From an uncultured Clostridia bacterium (GTDB lineage: Bacteria; Bacillota; Clostridia; Oscillospirales; Acutalibacteraceae), in NCBI GenBank assembly GCA_944384985.1, contig CALWVM010000003.1, positions 62,001 to 126,000 of the forward strand: a DNA stretch of 64,000 bases. Reading direction: 5' to 3'. The notes beneath the pieces were generated by a model, which was not told the DNA's origin, ran no database searches, and saw only the letters and a program-made list of their open reading frames with translations. A program made the translations under genes and the position numbers. Shown piece by piece: positions 62,851-64,000 of this stretch (the stretch's first letter is position 1; each line of letters begins with the position of its first letter).

Positions 62851-64000
62851 ATCGTTGACCGCCGAGGGCAGCGGCGTTGGGCATCTGGATTCCTTTGCGG
62901 TATTTGTACGCGGCGGCGTGCCCGGCGACACGGTCGAGGCGCTCGTCATCAAGGCAAAAAAGAACTATGCGATCGCGAAAGTGACGCGGATTTTGTCCGC
63001 CTCGCTCCACCGCATCCAAAACGACTGCCCGCTGTTCCCACGCTGCGGCGGCTGCGCCCTGCGCGAGATGGACTATGCCTTTGAAGCGGGAGAAAAAAAG
63101 CGGCGCGTAGAGGAGGCGTTCCGACGTCTTGCGCATGTGGACGCCGCCTGCGAGGAAATACTCGTACCAACAGCTACCGAGCGGTACCGCAACAAAGCGC
63201 AATACCCGGTCGCGCTCGCGAACGGCCGCGTGCAGATCGGCTTCTATGCGCCACGCTCGCACCGCGTGATCGACTGCACGGACTGCCGTTTGCAGCCCGC
63301 GGAATTTGCGGATATCGTGCGGGAGTTCCGCACTTTTTTGGAAGAATTCCGTGTTCCCGTCTACGATGCACAAGCACACAGCGGGCTGGTGCGCCACTTG
63401 TATTTGCGCAAAGGCTTTGAAAGCGGCGAAATTCTGGTATGCGTGGTCATCAACGGCGAAACGCTGCCGCATACGGATATTCTGGTAACGCGGCTGCGCG
63501 AACTGGGTATCGGTATTGCGAGCATCCAGCTCAATCACAACCTCGAGCATACAAACGTCATTCTCGGGCGGCGCTGCACCGTGCTTTGGGGCGCGCCGTA
63601 CATCACGGATACGCTTTGCGGGATTCGGGTACGGCTGTCGCCGCAGTCATTTTATCAGGTCAACCGCGACATGGCAGAACGACTGTACCGAAAGGCGGCG
63701 GAATTCGCCGGGCTGAACGGCGAACAGACCGTTCTCGACCTCTACTGCGGGGCGGGACTGATCGGACTTTCGATGGCGCGGCGAATGAAGCAGCTTTACG
63801 GCGCGGAGATCGTGCCCGAGGCGGTGGAGGACGCCCGCCGCAATGCCGCGGAAAACGGCATTTTGAACGCACAGTTTTTCTGCGGCGATGCAGGCGACGC
63901 GGCGGCGCGCTTGGATGCTTTGGGCGTGCATCCGGACGTTGTTTTGCTCGACCCGCCGCGCAAGGGCTGCGACGAATCGGTCTTGCAGACCGTTGCCGCG
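62807..64000 (+). CDS. rlmD: 23S rRNA/tRNA (uracil-C5)-methyltransferase, RlmD/TrmA type (3' end off the window)
   Basis: SAM-dependent formation of 5-methyluridine. The 398 codons present begin MPIPQKNQTVTLKIESL at an ATG with GTGGAGG 6 bases upstream. A TRAM domain (about residues 5-60) is followed by an iron-sulfur cysteine set (NDCPLFPRCGGCALREMDY), the SAM site VLDLYCGAGLIGLSMA, and LLDPPRKGCDESVLQ just before the window ends. Only the last part of the catalytic domain, about 50 residues, is missing. Whether it modifies rRNA or tRNA is not certain; many Clostridia have two such paralogues. Confidence 0.92.
   Translation, partial: MPIPQKNQTVTLKIESLTAEGSGVGHLDSFAVFVRGGVPGDTVEALVIKAKKNYAIAKVTRILSASLHRIQNDCPLFPRCGGCALREMDYAFEAGEKKRRVEEAFRRLAHVDAACEEILVPTATERYRNKAQYPVALANGRVQIGFYAPRSHRVIDCTDCRLQPAEFADIVREFRTFLEEFRVPVYDAQAHSGLVRHLYLRKGFESGEILVCVVINGETLPHTDILVTRLRELGIGIASIQLNHNLEHTNVILGRRCTVLWGAPYITDTLCGIRVRLSPQSFYQVNRDMAERLYRKAAEFAGLNGEQTVLDLYCGAGLIGLSMARRMKQLYGAEIVPEAVEDARRNAAENGILNAQFFCGDAGDAAARLDALGVHPDVVLLDPPRKGCDESVLQTVAA

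Overview
The window is a dense, GC-rich chromosomal segment that looks like a member of the Bacillota, class Clostridia, most likely the Oscillospiraceae/Ruminococcaceae group. Support comes from two T-box leaders, a glmS ribozyme, near-consensus SigA-type promoters (TTGACA-17-TATAAT), strong AGGAGG ribosome sites, the rimP-nusA-ylxR-ylxQ-infB-rbfA-nrnA-truB-ribF order, a dockerin-like module on a secreted lipase, and the GGGtGRT/NifU-like pair known from anaerobes. I see no rRNA, tRNA, CRISPR array, prophage or insertion sequence. The gene assignments are from motif recognition only.

Layout. 1-9 kb: the 5' part of leuA behind a Leu T-box, a condensation-fold acyltransferase, an EamA permease, a membrane protein, and glmS behind a glmS ribozyme carrying a very large P1 insertion. 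9-16 kb: a Fur-family regulator coupled to a metal-exporter-like permease, a palindrome-rich repeat block, and the ddl-DUF1934-argS-Dabb operon. 16-22 kb: an ECF sigma factor translationally coupled to a membrane beta-propeller protein and a small membrane protein, then a T-box controlling malQ and a TrpB2-type trpB. 22-33 kb: rarA, a HAD phosphatase and an anchored protein; an S1-domain protein; a dockerin-bearing lipase; and a response regulator/histidine kinase pair with a small membrane protein.

33-47 kb: gltX-glnS, an anchored alpha/beta hydrolase, an iron-type alcohol dehydrogenase, then the transcription/translation operon rimP to ribF. 47-52 kb: an rlmB-(degenerate P-type ATPase)-mgtC operon, in my reading the most unusual part of the window. 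52-60 kb: a complete phosphate regulon pstS-pstC-pstA-pstB-phoU-phoP-phoR, in which PstS looks circularly permuted, and an L,D-transpeptidase. 60-64 kb: the NifU-like and GGGtGRT genes, a small protein under a LexA-type operator, and the 5' part of an RlmD-type RNA methyltransferase.

How it works together. Much of the control visible here is at the RNA level: T-boxes sense uncharged tRNA for leucine and probably tryptophan, and the ribozyme senses glucosamine-6-phosphate. Overlapping ATGA start/stop junctions couple translation in the sigma/propeller, ddl/argS, infB and pst operons. Membrane and envelope functions are prominent: ddl, glmS, the L,D-transpeptidase, two sensor kinases, the sigma/propeller unit, MgtC and the degenerate ATPase.
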